64,000 nucleotides of DNA from Candidatus Defluviibacillus avedoerensis (GCA_016703665.1 JADJBS010000012.1:81352-145351), one strand, 5' to 3'. Positions 18,409-28,489 are shown, counted from the stretch's first letter. Numbers and translations are program-made. The notes: generated from the sequence alone by a model not told the origin.

Positions 18409-19653
18409 ACAACTTGGCCAAGTTTGAAGATGGGCAAATACATGGAGACCACAATTCCCCCAATGAGGCCACCCAGCACCACGATGATGATAGGCTCCAT
18501 CAGGCTGGACAGACCTGCCACCATGTCATCGACTTCAGCCTCGTAAAAGTCAGCTGCCTTGCCCAACATGTGGTCAATCGAGCCAGACTCTTCGCCAATC
18601 GAGCACATCTGTAACACCATCGAAGGAAAAATATTGGCGTTGGACATTGCCGTCGTCAGCGAGGTACCTGTCGAAACCTCTTGCTGGATTTTGTACGTGG
18701 CATTTTCATAAACCCTATTGCCCGCAGCCCCGCCCACTGAATCCAGCGCTTCGACCAAAGGCACACCGGCGGCGAACATGGTGGACATTGTCCGCGTCCA
18801 GCGTGCCACACAAGACTTGTCGACCAACACACCAAAAATCGGCATCTTCAACAGTATTCTATCCATGAGGGCCTGCATCTTTTCATTGCGCTTCCATGCC
18901 TCCATGAAGAAATAGATACTGCCTCCAATTCCACCAAAAATCAGCCACCAGTAGCTCACAAAGACCTCGCTGATCGCGATCACCATCATCGTTGGGGCCG
19001 GCAAATCGGCACCAAAGGAAGAAAAACACCTGCTTGAATGCTGGGATGACGAAGATCATGATCACAGCCACAACCACAAACGCAACCACCACGACAGAAA
19101 TCGGGTACATCAGGGCTGACTTAATCTTTGACTTGATCGCTTCTGTCTTTTCCATGTAGGTTGCCAGGCGGTCAAGCAACGATTCCAGAATACCGGCGGC
19201 TTCCCCAGCCTCGACCAGATTGCAATACAGATTGTCAAAGTAAAGCGGAAACTTGCGGAATGCTGAACTGAGCGAAGTACCCGTTTCTACATCGGTTCGG
19301 ATGTCGTTCAACAGTTTGGTTACGCTCGGATTGGGGTTTCCGCGACCCACAATGTCAAAAGCTTGCAATAAAGGAACGCCCGCTTTCATCATGGTTGCCA
19401 GTTGACGGGTGAAAATGGCAAGGTCTTTGGGCTTGATTTTCTTGCCAGAACTCATCCGGCGTTTCTTGATCTTGGTGACCAGAATGCCCTGGCGGCGAAG
19501 CGCAGCCTGAACTTGGTTTTCGCCACCCGCCCGCATTTCCCCGGACGTCGCTTTGCCGTTCCTGTCTTTGCCGGTCCATTCGTAAATGCTCTCCGAGTTA
19601 GACGGTTTCACGGCCTTCGCCGCTGGCTTGGGCGGCGCCGATTTAGTTGCCAT
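18405..19653 (-). pseudogene. pilC: Type IV pilus inner-membrane platform protein PilC, frameshifted
   Basis: The N-terminal two thirds start at 19653 (MATKSAPPKPAAKAV) and contain two T2SSF domains' first half, with TGxSLSSAFRKFP. The C-terminal part (LPAPTMMVIAISEVF... to 18405) reads in another frame. The break is the run of five A at 19022-19026: four A would give QVFSSFGADLPAPT, as in other PilC proteins. The repaired product would be 415 aa, normal length. PilC recruits PilB/PilT to the pilus machine. Its neighbours are intact, so a sequencing indel is the likeliest explanation. Confidence 0.9.
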
Positions 19654-19682
19654 GGTGCAATACGCTCCTGGTTATTTCGAGC

Positions 19683-21416
19683 TTATTCATTGGTGCAACC
19701 CAATACCTCTTCCAATGAGGTGACGCCAATCTTGACCTTGTATAGCCCCGATTGCCGCAGGCTTCTGACGCCTTCCCTGGCCGCTTGTTCTGCAATGTCC
19801 ATTGAACTGCCATCTCGCAAAATGATGCGCTGGATCTCGTCGCTGATGGGCATCACCTGGTAAATGCCCACGCGTCCTTTATAACCGTTGTTGCACATGC
19901 TGCAACCCACAGGCCTGTAGGGTTTCCAGCTGCCGTCAAGTTCTGACTCCCGGTACCCTGCATCGAGTAGCGCCTGGCGGGGCACGTCGGACACTTCCTT
20001 ACAATTGGGGCAAAGCCGTCTCGCGAGCCGCTGGGCGGTGATCAAAATGACGCTGGATGCAATGTTGAACGGGGCAATCCCCATGTTCCGCATCCGGGTG
20101 AGCGTGGTCGGGGCGTCATTGGTGTGAAGCGTTGACAGCACCAAGTGACCTGTTTGAGCAGCCTTGATCGAAATATCCGCTGTTTCCAGATCCCGGATCT
20201 CACCCACCATGATGATGTCCGGATCCTGGCGCAAAAAGGACTTGAGTGCTGCAGCAAAGGTCAGTCCAGCCTTGTCGTTGACATTGACTTGGTTGACCCC
20301 TGGCAGGTTAATTTCAGACGGATCTTCTGCGGTGGATATGTTCACCCCAGGTTTATTCAGCAAATTCAGGCATGTATAGAGCGAAACCGTTTTGCCCGAA
20401 CCCGTTGGCCCAGTTACCAGCACCATGCCATACGGCCGCTGAACTGCAGCCAGAAGGCGTGCTTTTTCTTCGGGCTCGTACCCTAGCGCCTCAATGCCCA
20501 ACTTGGCGCTGCTTGGGTCCAGAATGCGGATGACGATTTTTTCGCCAAACAAGGTGGGCAATGTGCTGACCCGGAAGTCAATTACCCGGTCTGGCCCGAT
20601 TTTCAGCTTCATTTTGCCGTCTTGCGGCACACGCTTTTCCGAAATGTCCATGCGCGAGATCACCTTGATCCGGGATGCCAGTTTCTCCTTGATGGCTACC
20701 GGGGGTGACGCAATCTCCCGCAATTCACCGTCTACACGAAACCGGATCCGGTAGGTGTGTTCATAGGGCTCAAAGTGCAGGTCAGAAGCACGCATACTGT
20801 AGGCATCAAGCAGCATCTTATGCAGGAATTTGACGATAGGCGCATCGTCAACATCGTTGGCGGGACCGTCCGAAATCTCCAGGGCGGCGGCGGAGGTTTC
20901 CTCGTCAAATTCGAATTCGTCGCCCATCATTCCGTCAATGACTTGACTGGCGTTCATGTCGCTCAATTTCAGCAGTCTGGCCAACTTGTCGTGCTCAACA
21001 ATGACCCAGTCCACACCCATTTGGGTGGCGAACTTGATCTTTTCAGCGGCTTCCTGGTCAGATGGATCGGCAGTCGCTGCGATCAGTCGGTTATTTCGCT
21101 TGCTCAGTACCACCAACCGGTAGGTCTGGCAAATCTTGGGGTCAAGCAAATCCTTGGGTAGCCGGTCTTTGTCAATCGCATCCAGATCCAGCAAAGGCAC
21201 GCAAAACGCCCTGGACAATGTCAGCGCCAGATCATGGGCCGACACAGCCCCTGAGTCAGTCAACTCGGCGGTAAATGACGTCCGGTTGGTCTGTGCTTTG
21301 CGGAAAAGATCCTCGGCAGCCTTTTGGGCGAGCATGCCCGCGCTCACCAGGGCTCGGCCCATGCCGGGTAGCGCTAAACCCGAAGCTTCAGAGATGAGGT
21401 TTTCAGCAGTAGCCAT
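19683..21416 (-). CDS. pilB: Type IV pilus extension ATPase PilB
   Basis: 577 aa from the ATG at 21416 (MATAENLISEASGLALPG). The N-terminal MshEN/GspE-II domain precedes the ATPase core, with Walker A GPTGSGKTVSLY, the Asp and His boxes, Walker B VGEIRDLETADI, and the tetra-cysteine zinc site CPNCKE...CSMC. It is the first gene transcribed in the pil set. It powers pilus extension, working with PilC and PilD. No retraction ATPase gene is next to it. Confidence 0.95.
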   Translation of the reverse strand: MATAENLISEASGLALPGMGRALVSAGMLAQKAAEDLFRKAQTNRTSFTAELTDSGAVSAHDLALTLSRAFCVPLLDLDAIDKDRLPKDLLDPKICQTYRLVVLSKRNNRLIAATADPSDQEAAEKIKFATQMGVDWVIVEHDKLARLLKLSDMNASQVIDGMMGDEFEFDEETSAAALEISDGPANDVDDAPIVKFLHKMLLDAYSMRASDLHFEPYEHTYRIRFRVDGELREIASPPVAIKEKLASRIKVISRMDISEKRVPQDGKMKLKIGPDRVIDFRVSTLPTLFGEKIVIRILDPSSAKLGIEALGYEPEEKARLLAAVQRPYGMVLVTGPTGSGKTVSLYTCLNLLNKPGVNISTAEDPSEINLPGVNQVNVNDKAGLTFAAALKSFLRQDPDIIMVGEIRDLETADISIKAAQTGHLVLSTLHTNDAPTTLTRMRNMGIAPFNIASSVILITAQRLARRLCPNCKEVSDVPRQALLDAGYRESELDGSWKPYRPVGCSMCNNGYKGRVGIYQVMPISDEIQRIILRDGSSMDIAEQAAREGVRSLRQSGLYKVKIGVTSLEEVLGCTNE

Positions 21417-21503
21417 GGTCGATAAATGTACTACGGCTCGATACATGGCGGTCGCGGAATATGCGATACCAGCCAAGTTGCCTGGGCATAAGTGCAAGAT
21501 CCG

Positions 21504-22652
21504 TCAGGTGCTTTCCAGGCCTGCCCGTCGTAAGGCGCGGTCATCCGCTGATCGCATCGCGTGCCAGACTGCGGTCCCATTCATGCACATATTTTGCCAA
21601 TAGCCCAGGGCTTTCCTGGCGCCTGTGGGCAAGAACAAGCGAGTCGACTGCCCATCGTCAGGCGCATTGAGGGTTTTCTCACTGGGTGGCAAATCCAGGA
21701 AATGCCCCAGGCGCCATGCAAGGTCGTATCCCGCAGGTCCCGCCAAATTCACGGGTTGGTATTTTGAGAGAAATACGCGTGCATGGCTGGTGCTTTGTCC
21801 CTGTGCGTCCACATCAATCATGCCGCTGGCATGCTTGGCCAAACCGCTCTGCAAGACCCATGAGGGGAAAGGTGCCAGCAAAGCCACGATGGTCGCATCG
21901 CTGGCCAGTCGCGCGCCACAATCCAAGGCAGCTTCGCCCTCCCCCAGCGAAGAGCAGCGATCTCGCAAAACAGTGATTTCACGCGATTTGAGCAAGTTCA
22001 AAACCTGGGCTTGCATTCTTGGAGGGCTGTAAGCCAAAGGCAAACTGGCACCGCTGATGAGACTGACCCTGCATGGCTTGGCCAGTGAATCTGTAACCAG
22101 AGCCTGCTGCAACCCCAGTGCCAGAGCGATGGCAATTTGCCCGTCGCCCACTACCGCGATTCGCATCGACTTTTTCCGCGCCAAGTCAACGATCTGAGGC
22201 CAAAGCGAAGTAAATCGCTCCATGGGTTGAATCCACAGCCCATGCTGGATGGACCCCGGCAGGTTGGCTTCATGCTCTTTTTGATCGCTGTCACCACCCA
22301 CTTCAATGCTCAAAGCGTCATAAGGCAGCAAGCTGCCATCATTCATCACCAGTTGCTGCTTGCTGACATCAAGTGACTTAACCCGTTTGGCCAGGTGCTC
22401 ACCACTGCACCTGGCCAGCAGTTCTGCCAATGGAAAAGCAAGTTGGGTCAGTGTGTAACTTCCCATCATCCAGTCTGCCAGCCTCGGTGCATGCCAATAC
22501 TGGGGGTCAGGCGAAACAAGGGTTATCTTCAGGTTGGGTGCACCACGCTTTGCCAATGCCTGGAGCAGTTGAATGTGAACGCCCCCAGCACCCACCAACA
22601 CCAAATGTTTGGCACTGCTGGCGGCTGGTTCGAATGACGTATGACCCTGCAT
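21504..22652 (-). CDS. FAD-dependent pyridine nucleotide-disulphide oxidoreductase family protein (NDH-2-like)
   Basis: 382 aa. The N-terminal Rossmann FAD motif is LVGAGGVHIQLLQALA (a GxGGxH variant that also occurs in the SelD-fused oxidoreductases), followed by TLVSPDPQYWHAPRL. A second dinucleotide site (AVVGDGQIAIALALG) lies in the middle. No redox-active CxxC is seen, and no membrane helices. The specific substrate cannot be deduced. It may act as an NADH:quinone oxidoreductase or a related dehydrogenase. The gene overlaps nothing and sits next to ftsY on the same strand. Confidence 0.8.
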   Translation of the reverse strand: MQGHTSFEPAASSAKHLVLVGAGGVHIQLLQALAKRGAPNLKITLVSPDPQYWHAPRLADWMMGSYTLTQLAFPLAELLARCSGEHLAKRVKSLDVSKQQLVMNDGSLLPYDALSIEVGGDSDQKEHEANLPGSIQHGLWIQPMERFTSLWPQIVDLARKKSMRIAVVGDGQIAIALALGLQQALVTDSLAKPCRVSLISGASLPLAYSPPRMQAQVLNLLKSREITVLRDRCSSLGEGEAALDCGARLASDATIVALLAPFPSWVLQSGLAKHASGMIDVDAQGQSTSHARVFLSKYQPVNLAGPAGYDLAWRLGHFLDLPPSEKTLNAPDDGQSTRLFLPTGARKALGYWQNMCMNGTAVWHAMRSADDRALRRAGLEST

Positions 22653-22665
22653 TGCCGCACTTTAC

Positions 22666-23727
22666 TCAAGCAAGCAAGGCCTGGGCAAACTCCCTGGCTT
22701 TGAAGGTTTCCAGGTCTTCCAGCTTTTCACCGACGCCTACGAAATAGACGGGTACGGGTACAGCACCCATCTGAACATGGGCCTTATCCTGAGACCACAG
22801 GGCAATAGCAGCCAAAACACCGCCTTTGGCAGTACCGTCGAGCTTGGTCACAATCAAGCCCGTAAGGCCAATCGCTTCGTCAAAAGCTTTGACCTGTGCC
22901 AGGGCATTCTGACCTGTGTTGCCATCAATGACTAGCAGAACTTCGTGGGGTGCTGTCGCATCTGCTTTGGTGACTACACGTTTGATTTTTTTGAGTTCTT
23001 CCATCAGATGCAGTTGAGTTGGCAGGCGTCCGGCCGTATCTACCAGCACCACATCCTTTGCACGGGCCTTGCCAGCACTGACTGCGTCAAAACTCACCGC
23101 TGCCGGGTCGCCACCGCTTTGGCTGATGACTTCCACTGTATTGCGATCCGCCCAAACCAGCAGTTGCTCTTTGGCGGCAGCGCGGAAAGTGTCGGCTGCT
23201 GCCAGCAGCACCGACGCGCCTGCACCAGACAAGTGCTTGGTCAGCTTGCCGATGGAGGTGGTCTTTCCTGCGCCATTGACGCCAGTCACCATGATCACCG
23301 TCGGGTGGTGAATGCCCACGATCAGAGGCTTTTCCAGGGGCGCAAGCAAGGCGGCTATGGAGTCAATCAATAGAGCCTTGACTGCCTGCGGGTCAGTTGC
23401 TTTGTGTTCCTTGACCCTGGCTCTTAAGTCTTTCAACAGAAATTCTGTTGCGCCAACCCCGGCATCGGCCATCAGCAAGGCAGCCTCCAGGTCCTCATAC
23501 AAGGCATCGTCAATTTGAGTGCCAGTGAAAACGGTGGCAATGCTGGAGCCCGTTTTGCGCAGCCCAGCCTTGAGTTTGTCCAGCCAGCCTTGCCGTTTGG
23601 TGGGAGGAGGTGGCTGGATTTGGGCTGCAACAGGGGGGGGTGCCAGTGCGCTTGCCGGAGCATTCGCGGGGGCTTTGACCGCAGGTGCAGCCTCAGTAGC
23701 GGTTTTTTTCTTGAAAAAGCTGAACAT
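22666..23727 (-). CDS. ftsY: Signal recognition particle receptor FtsY
   Basis: 353 aa. A short Ala/Pro-rich N-terminal region precedes the NG domains. GTPase motifs G1 GVNGAGKTTSIGKL, DTAGRLPTQ and TKLDGTAKGG are visible. FtsY docks SRP-ribosome complexes to SecYEG for co-translational insertion of membrane proteins. It is divergently arranged with the M16 peptidase genes, with only 28 bases between the starts, so their promoters would overlap or be shared. Confidence 0.95.
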   Translation of the reverse strand: MFSFFKKKTATEAAPAVKAPANAPASALAPPPVAAQIQPPPPTKRQGWLDKLKAGLRKTGSSIATVFTGTQIDDALYEDLEAALLMADAGVGATEFLLKDLRARVKEHKATDPQAVKALLIDSIAALLAPLEKPLIVGIHHPTVIMVTGVNGAGKTTSIGKLTKHLSGAGASVLLAAADTFRAAAKEQLLVWADRNTVEVISQSGGDPAAVSFDAVSAGKARAKDVVLVDTAGRLPTQLHLMEELKKIKRVVTKADATAPHEVLLVIDGNTGQNALAQVKAFDEAIGLTGLIVTKLDGTAKGGVLAAIALWSQDKAHVQMGAVPVPVYFVGVGEKLEDLETFKAREFAQALLA

Positions 23728-23755
23728 GTCGGGGTTCTTAGAATCACAGCATTCT

Positions 23756-25249
23756 ATGAAACACCTGATGTCCCTTGATGTTCGCGCTTTTCAGCGTCAC
23801 ATACTCGTCGCCTCACTCACTGGCGCTATTGCTTGCCTGTTCCCCGTCTATTCGCTGGGGCAGACCTCTACTGGCATTGCACCGCCCAAGGACTTGACGC
23901 TGAAAAGAAAGCCTGAGTCCACCATCTACGAGCACAGACTTGCCAATGGCATGACGCTGATCATCAAGCCCGATCACCGCGCGCCCACTGCTGTTCATAT
24001 GGTATGGGTCAAGGTGGGTTCGATGGACGAGGTGGACGGCAGCACTGGCGTGGCCCATGTGCTGGAGCACATGATGTTCAAGGGAACGCCCAGCGTCAAG
24101 GCCGGGGAGTTTTCACGCCGTGTTGCTGCACTCGGGGGGCGTGAAAACGCCTTTACCTCGCGAGACTACACCGGCTATTACCAGCAGATCCCAGCGAACC
24201 GCTTGCAAGAAGTCATGAAACTGGAGGCTGACCGGTTTGCCAACAACCAGTGGGCCGACGAAGAGTTTGCAAAAGAGCTTGAAGTCGTCAAAGAAGAACG
24301 CCGCCTGCGAACCGAAGATGTTCCCCGCTCGGCCATGTATGAAGCGTTGAATGCCGCTGTGTTCATGGCCTCGCCCTACCGTCGCCCCGTGGTGGGCTGG
24401 ATGAGCGATCTGGATTCATTGACGGCTGAGGATGCTCGCGAGTTCTTCAGACGGTGGTACACACCGACCAACGCTGCTGTGGTCGTGGCAGGTGACGTCA
24501 ATCCCGAACAGGTACGTCAATGGGCAGAAGCCCACTACGGTGCCATTCCGGCTAGGGACATTCCGCCGCGCAAACCGAGAATTGAACCTCCACAAAGCGG
24601 GGTGCGACGGATCGACTTCAAGGCACCTGCAGAGCAGTCGTATGTCTCGCTGGCCTACAAAGTGCCTGGGCTTGACGGTTTATCTGACACTGACCGCAAC
24701 AAAGACGCACTGGCACTCACCGTGCTATCCGCGATTCTCGATGGTTATAGCGGCGCCCGCTTGGAGCGCGCCTTGACCCAAGGGGCGCAACGCGTTGCCG
24801 AAAGTGCAGGTGCTCATAACGGGCTGCTAGGCCGTGGCCCGCAACTTTTCACGCTTGACGGCGTGCCCGTAGCAGGCAAAACGCCAGAGCATGTCGAATT
24901 ATCCCTGCGTGAACAGGTGAGAAAAATAGCAGCCGAAGGTGTGAGCGAGGCCGAACTGCAACGTGTCAAGACGCAATGGGTTGCCAGTGAGGTGTACAAG
25001 CTTGACACAGTGATGGGGCAGGCTCGCGAGTTAGGCAACTATTGGGTGCAGGGCCTGCCACTGGATACGGGGAGCCAACTCATCGCCAAGCTGCGCCAAG
25101 TGAGCGCCGAGCAAGTCAAATTGGTAGCCCAGCGCTACTTTGGCGACGATCAATTGACAGTAGCCATCCTTCGACCGCAGCCACTGGACAAGTCTGACAA
25201 GCCCACCCGTGTGAGACAGGCGGGCAGTGCGCCTGCCCTGAGGCATTGA
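23756..25249 (+). CDS. M16 zinc metallopeptidase, catalytic partner
   Basis: 497 aa with a signal-like N-terminus (about 10-35), so it is probably periplasmic. The inverted zinc motif HVLEH (HxxEH) and a downstream Glu (LEADRFANNQW) are present, so this subunit should be active. Insulinase-type architecture. The ATG at 23756 is the first good start after the ftsY promoter region; an upstream open frame from 23519 lies inside ftsY antisense. It overlaps the second M16 gene by one base (TGATG), suggesting that the two proteins form an active/inactive pair. Confidence 0.9.
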   Translation: MKHLMSLDVRAFQRHILVASLTGAIACLFPVYSLGQTSTGIAPPKDLTLKRKPESTIYEHRLANGMTLIIKPDHRAPTAVHMVWVKVGSMDEVDGSTGVAHVLEHMMFKGTPSVKAGEFSRRVAALGGRENAFTSRDYTGYYQQIPANRLQEVMKLEADRFANNQWADEEFAKELEVVKEERRLRTEDVPRSAMYEALNAAVFMASPYRRPVVGWMSDLDSLTAEDAREFFRRWYTPTNAAVVVAGDVNPEQVRQWAEAHYGAIPARDIPPRKPRIEPPQSGVRRIDFKAPAEQSYVSLAYKVPGLDGLSDTDRNKDALALTVLSAILDGYSGARLERALTQGAQRVAESAGAHNGLLGRGPQLFTLDGVPVAGKTPEHVELSLREQVRKIAAEGVSEAELQRVKTQWVASEVYKLDTVMGQARELGNYWVQGLPLDTGSQLIAKLRQVSAEQVKLVAQRYFGDDQLTVAILRPQPLDKSDKPTRVRQAGSAPALRH

Positions 25250-26607
25250 TGGTGGCCATAAGGACTATAAAAATGATAGCTATTAAACACCTTCTGATAT
25301 GCGGTGGCATCATGTTTTGTCTGCAAAACGCTGCTGCGGGTATCCCCATACAGCGTTGGATTCTGCCCAGCGGTGCCCAGGTCAACTTGGTCGAGAGCCC
25401 GGCGATCCCCATGGTGGACATCCAGATCGACTTTGATGCGGGAGGGCGACGCGATCCTTCCCATCAGGCAGGCTTGGCCAGTGTCACAGCAGGCATGGCT
25501 GGCAAAGGCTTGACCGGCCAAAAAGGCTTGGCACCGATGGACGAAAACGAACTGGGTGAAGCGTGGGCAGACTTGGGGGCATCGTTCGGTGCGAGCGCTG
25601 GGTCAGACCGCATGAGCTTTGCATTGCGCAGCTTGACCGAGCCCGATCTGCTAGCCAAAGCCCTTGCTCTGGCGGGCAGGCAAATGGCGGAGCCCGCCTT
25701 TGCGCCGGCGATTTGGGCGCGTGAGCGGCAGCGCCTGATTGCCAGCTTGGCGGAGGCTGCTCGCCGACCGGGCACGCTTGCTGGCAAAGAATTTGGACGT
25801 GCCGTGTACGGCCCGCATCCCTATGGAATGGAGATGACCGAGGCCAGCTTGAGCGCGATATCCGTGGCAGATATGCAAAACCTCTACCGTCTGCACATCC
25901 TGCCCTGCCGTGCCAAGATCAGCGTGGTAGGCAACCTGAACCGGGCGCAAACTCAGGCCGCGGTTCAGGCGTTGCTGGCGGGTTTGCCGTCTGCCGCTGG
26001 GCAGTGTGCGGCGCTCCCCCTCGTGTCAGAAGTCACGGCCCTGACGCAATCAAGGGAGATCAACCTTCCTTTCGAGTCTGCGCAGGCTCATGTGCTGATT
26101 GGGCAACCAGGGTTCAAGCGGGACGACCCCGACTTTTTTCTGTTGACGGTGGGCAATTACATTCTGGGCGGTGGCGGTTTTGTGTCAAGGTTAACTTCTG
26201 AGGTTCGCGAGAAGCGCGGCCTGAGCTACAGTGTTTACAGCTACTTTTCTCCTGGCCTGCATGCGGGCGCCTTTACAGTCGGTCTGCAAACGCGGCCAGA
26301 CCAGGCCCAGCAGGCCGTGCACGTAGCCAAACAGGTCGTTGCAGACTTTGTAAGCAACGGCCCGACGCCGGACGAGCTGCAAGCCGCCAAAGACAACCTC
26401 ATTGGCGGCTTTGCCTTGCTGATTGACAGCAACCGCAAGCTGCTTGGCAATGTGGCCAATATTGCCTGGAACGGCTTGCCACTGGATTACCTGGACACCT
26501 GGACAGCCCAGGTTGACCGCGTCACCGTGCACGAAATCAAGGCTGCCTTTGCCCGCAAGCTGCAACCTGACAGCATGGTGACAGTGATCGTTGGGGGTAA
26601 GCCTTGA
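25249..26607 (+). CDS. M16 peptidase-family protein lacking the zinc motif (inactive partner)
   Basis: 452 aa. The region where HxxEH should lie reads HQAGLASVTAGMAGKG, with no HxxEH, so this subunit is expected to be non-catalytic and to help the first form a clamp. The R/Y-containing SEVREKRGLSYSVYSYFSPG segment typical of M16 C-terminal domains is present. The first 25 residues include an AT-rich in-frame stretch (around 25264-25290) that holds an ATAGCTAT palindrome. An N-terminal hydrophobic stretch (KHLLICGGIMFCL) suggests export. The precise start is uncertain (25249 or the ATG at 25273). Confidence 0.85.
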   Translation: MVAIRTIKMIAIKHLLICGGIMFCLQNAAAGIPIQRWILPSGAQVNLVESPAIPMVDIQIDFDAGGRRDPSHQAGLASVTAGMAGKGLTGQKGLAPMDENELGEAWADLGASFGASAGSDRMSFALRSLTEPDLLAKALALAGRQMAEPAFAPAIWARERQRLIASLAEAARRPGTLAGKEFGRAVYGPHPYGMEMTEASLSAISVADMQNLYRLHILPCRAKISVVGNLNRAQTQAAVQALLAGLPSAAGQCAALPLVSEVTALTQSREINLPFESAQAHVLIGQPGFKRDDPDFFLLTVGNYILGGGGFVSRLTSEVREKRGLSYSVYSYFSPGLHAGAFTVGLQTRPDQAQQAVHVAKQVVADFVSNGPTPDELQAAKDNLIGGFALLIDSNRKLLGNVANIAWNGLPLDYLDTWTAQVDRVTVHEIKAAFARKLQPDSMVTVIVGGKP

Positions 26608-27170
26608 GTCGCGCACATTCTGGTGAGGTGCGCATCATCGGCGGCCAATGGAAGCGTACCAAGCTAGCGGTACCCGATCGACCTGGCCTGCGCCCAACGC
26701 CTGACCGGGTGCGCGAAACACTCTTCAACTGGCTGGGGCAGAACCTGAACGGCTGTCATTGCCTGGATGCCTTTGCTGGGACTGGCGCATTGGGGTTGGA
26801 AGCCGCTTCACGTGGAGCCGACAATGTGACGTTGATCGAGTCAGATGCTGGGCTCGTCAAGCGTCTGCAAGACACCTGCCAAAAGCTGTCTGCAGCCCAT
26901 GTGCAAGTGTTGCGAGGCGATGGAGTTGCTGCCATGAAGCGAATGTCGCCAGCAAATCAGGATTTGGTTTTTCTGGACCCGCCTTTTCATGCGGACCTGT
27001 TTGATTCGGCATTGGCGGCGGCGCGTGCATTGCTGCGGCCGCAGGGCAAGGTCTATCTCGAGGCACCCGAGCTTTGGAGTGACGAGCGCTTGAGGCCCTC
27101 GGGTTTGGTGGTGCTCAAGCAGCTCAAAGCAGGCGCTGTGTTTGCACACTTACTGACGATCGTCCCTTAA
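26604..27170 (+). CDS. rsmD: 16S rRNA (guanine966-N2)-methyltransferase RsmD
   Basis: 188 aa Rossmann-type methyltransferase. The SAM site is DAFAGTGALGLEAASRGA, and the catalytic LDPPF motif follows at about 125. RsmD methylates G966 of 16S rRNA during 30S assembly. The N-terminus VRIIGGQWKRTKL is also typical. A TTG start overlaps the stop of the M16 gene; an ATG is not available, and a GTG (26625) is an alternative. The next gene is coaD, 93 bases on, an order often conserved in proteobacteria. Confidence 0.93.
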   Translation: MSRAHSGEVRIIGGQWKRTKLAVPDRPGLRPTPDRVRETLFNWLGQNLNGCHCLDAFAGTGALGLEAASRGADNVTLIESDAGLVKRLQDTCQKLSAAHVQVLRGDGVAAMKRMSPANQDLVFLDPPFHADLFDSALAAARALLRPQGKVYLEAPELWSDERLRPSGLVVLKQLKAGAVFAHLLTIVP

Positions 27171-27263
27171 TCCGCGTATTCACGTGCGTCTGCTACCTGA
27201 CCGGTTGCCCAAACAGGTGCCTTCGCCGGGCATAATCCGCGCAAACATGCACAGGAGTTAGCC

Positions 27264-27764
27264 ATGTCCAACGTGATCGCAGTCTATCCCGGCACATTTG
27301 ATCCCATGACCCTGGGACACGAAGACGTGGTTCGGCGTGCCACACAGCTTTTTGGCAAAGTCATTGTGGCCGTGGCCGCTGGGCATCATAAGAAGGCACT
27401 GTTCAGCCTGCCGGAACGCATGGATATGGCGCAGGCCGCCGTGGCTAAGTTTCCCCAAGTGGAAGTAGACAGCTATTCCGGTTTGTTGCGCGACTTTGCT
27501 GTCGCCCGCCAGGCCAAAGCAGTGGTGCGTGGTTTGCGTGCGGTCACTGACTTTGATTACGAGTTCCAGCTCGCGGGCATGAACCGGACCTTGATGCCGG
27601 ACGTGGAAACGGTTTTCTTGACGCCCAGCGACAAGTATCAATTTGTCAGCAGCACCTTTGTGCGAGAGATTGCCATGCTGGGCGGCGAAGTCCACAAGTT
27701 TGTGTCGCCGTCCGTGCTGGAGAAGCTGCACGCCAAGGTGCGTAGCGTCCAGGCTGCAGCCTGA
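27264..27764 (+). CDS. coaD: Phosphopantetheine adenylyltransferase
   Basis: 166 aa, normal length. Motifs YPGTFDPMTLGHEDVV (the nucleotidyltransferase T/HxGH site), AVVRGLR, and SSTFVREIA near the C-terminus. It transfers AMP from ATP to 4'-phosphopantetheine, the step before CoaE. Start ATG at 27264; the AGGAGTT Shine-Dalgarno sequence lies 6-8 bases upstream. Confidence 0.95.
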   Translation: MSNVIAVYPGTFDPMTLGHEDVVRRATQLFGKVIVAVAAGHHKKALFSLPERMDMAQAAVAKFPQVEVDSYSGLLRDFAVARQAKAVVRGLRAVTDFDYEFQLAGMNRTLMPDVETVFLTPSDKYQFVSSTFVREIAMLGGEVHKFVSPSVLEKLHAKVRSVQAAA

Positions 27765-27778
27765 GTGTTGGCGGATGC

Positions 27779-28489
27779 TCAGCCCGATTCAAGCCCGCCC
27801 AACCAAGTAAGCAAGGCGGCGTTCACCGCTTTTGCTTGTTCCATGGTCAACATGTGACCACAATGAGGCACTTCAATTGCCTTTGCCCCCGGAATCAGTG
27901 AAGCAATTTCGCGGGAGCATTCGGGTGGCGTGAGTTGGTCGCTGTCTCCCCACAGGACAAGTGTCGGGCAGCGCACAAAGGGCAAGTGCAATCTCGCGTC
28001 AGGTCGATCCATCACGGCACGATTTTGCTGGACCAATTGGGCAGAGCCTGCTGCCATGATCACACGCAGGTATTCATTGACGATCTTGGGATTGGCCTGG
28101 GCATCCTCATGAAAGGCAAACTGCAGGTTTGCACGAAGGACTTCTTCTATACGACCCTGCTCATACAGGGTGATCGCCGCTTTTCGAAGCGCCCGGATTT
28201 CTGGCGTTTCTGGTCGGGCAGTGGTGCCGAACAGGGCAAGACCTGCAATGCGGTCCGGGCATTGTCTGGCAGCCTCCATGGCAATCATGCCGCCCATCGA
28301 TGCGCCGCACAATACCAAGTCGGTGTTGGGGAACTCAGACAGCAATGCCGTCGCCATGCCCTCAATGCTGTGGAAGCGGAAATGCACATCACTTACCGCA
28401 GGCTTCCAACGTGTGTGCACAGCGGCCAATTGTGGGTGCCACAAGCTGGCGTCACAAGCCATGCCAGGTAGAAAAATCAATTGCTTCAC
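27779..28489 (-). CDS. Alpha/beta hydrolase
   Basis: 236 aa. The nucleophile elbow is CGASMGGMIA (GxSxG). The acid is probably in LWGDSDQLTPP, and the catalytic His in PHCGHMLTMEQ. Family members are esterases or related hydrolases and cannot be assigned more exactly; the fold is similar to carboxylesterase BioH and to 3-oxoadipate enol-lactonase. The start ATG at 28489 is separated by 49 bases from the divergent histidine phosphatase gene. Confidence 0.8.
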   Translation of the reverse strand: MKQLIFLPGMACDASLWHPQLAAVHTRWKPAVSDVHFRFHSIEGMATALLSEFPNTDLVLCGASMGGMIAMEAARQCPDRIAGLALFGTTARPETPEIRALRKAAITLYEQGRIEEVLRANLQFAFHEDAQANPKIVNEYLRVIMAAGSAQLVQQNRAVMDRPDARLHLPFVRCPTLVLWGDSDQLTPPECSREIASLIPGAKAIEVPHCGHMLTMEQAKAVNAALLTWLGGLESG

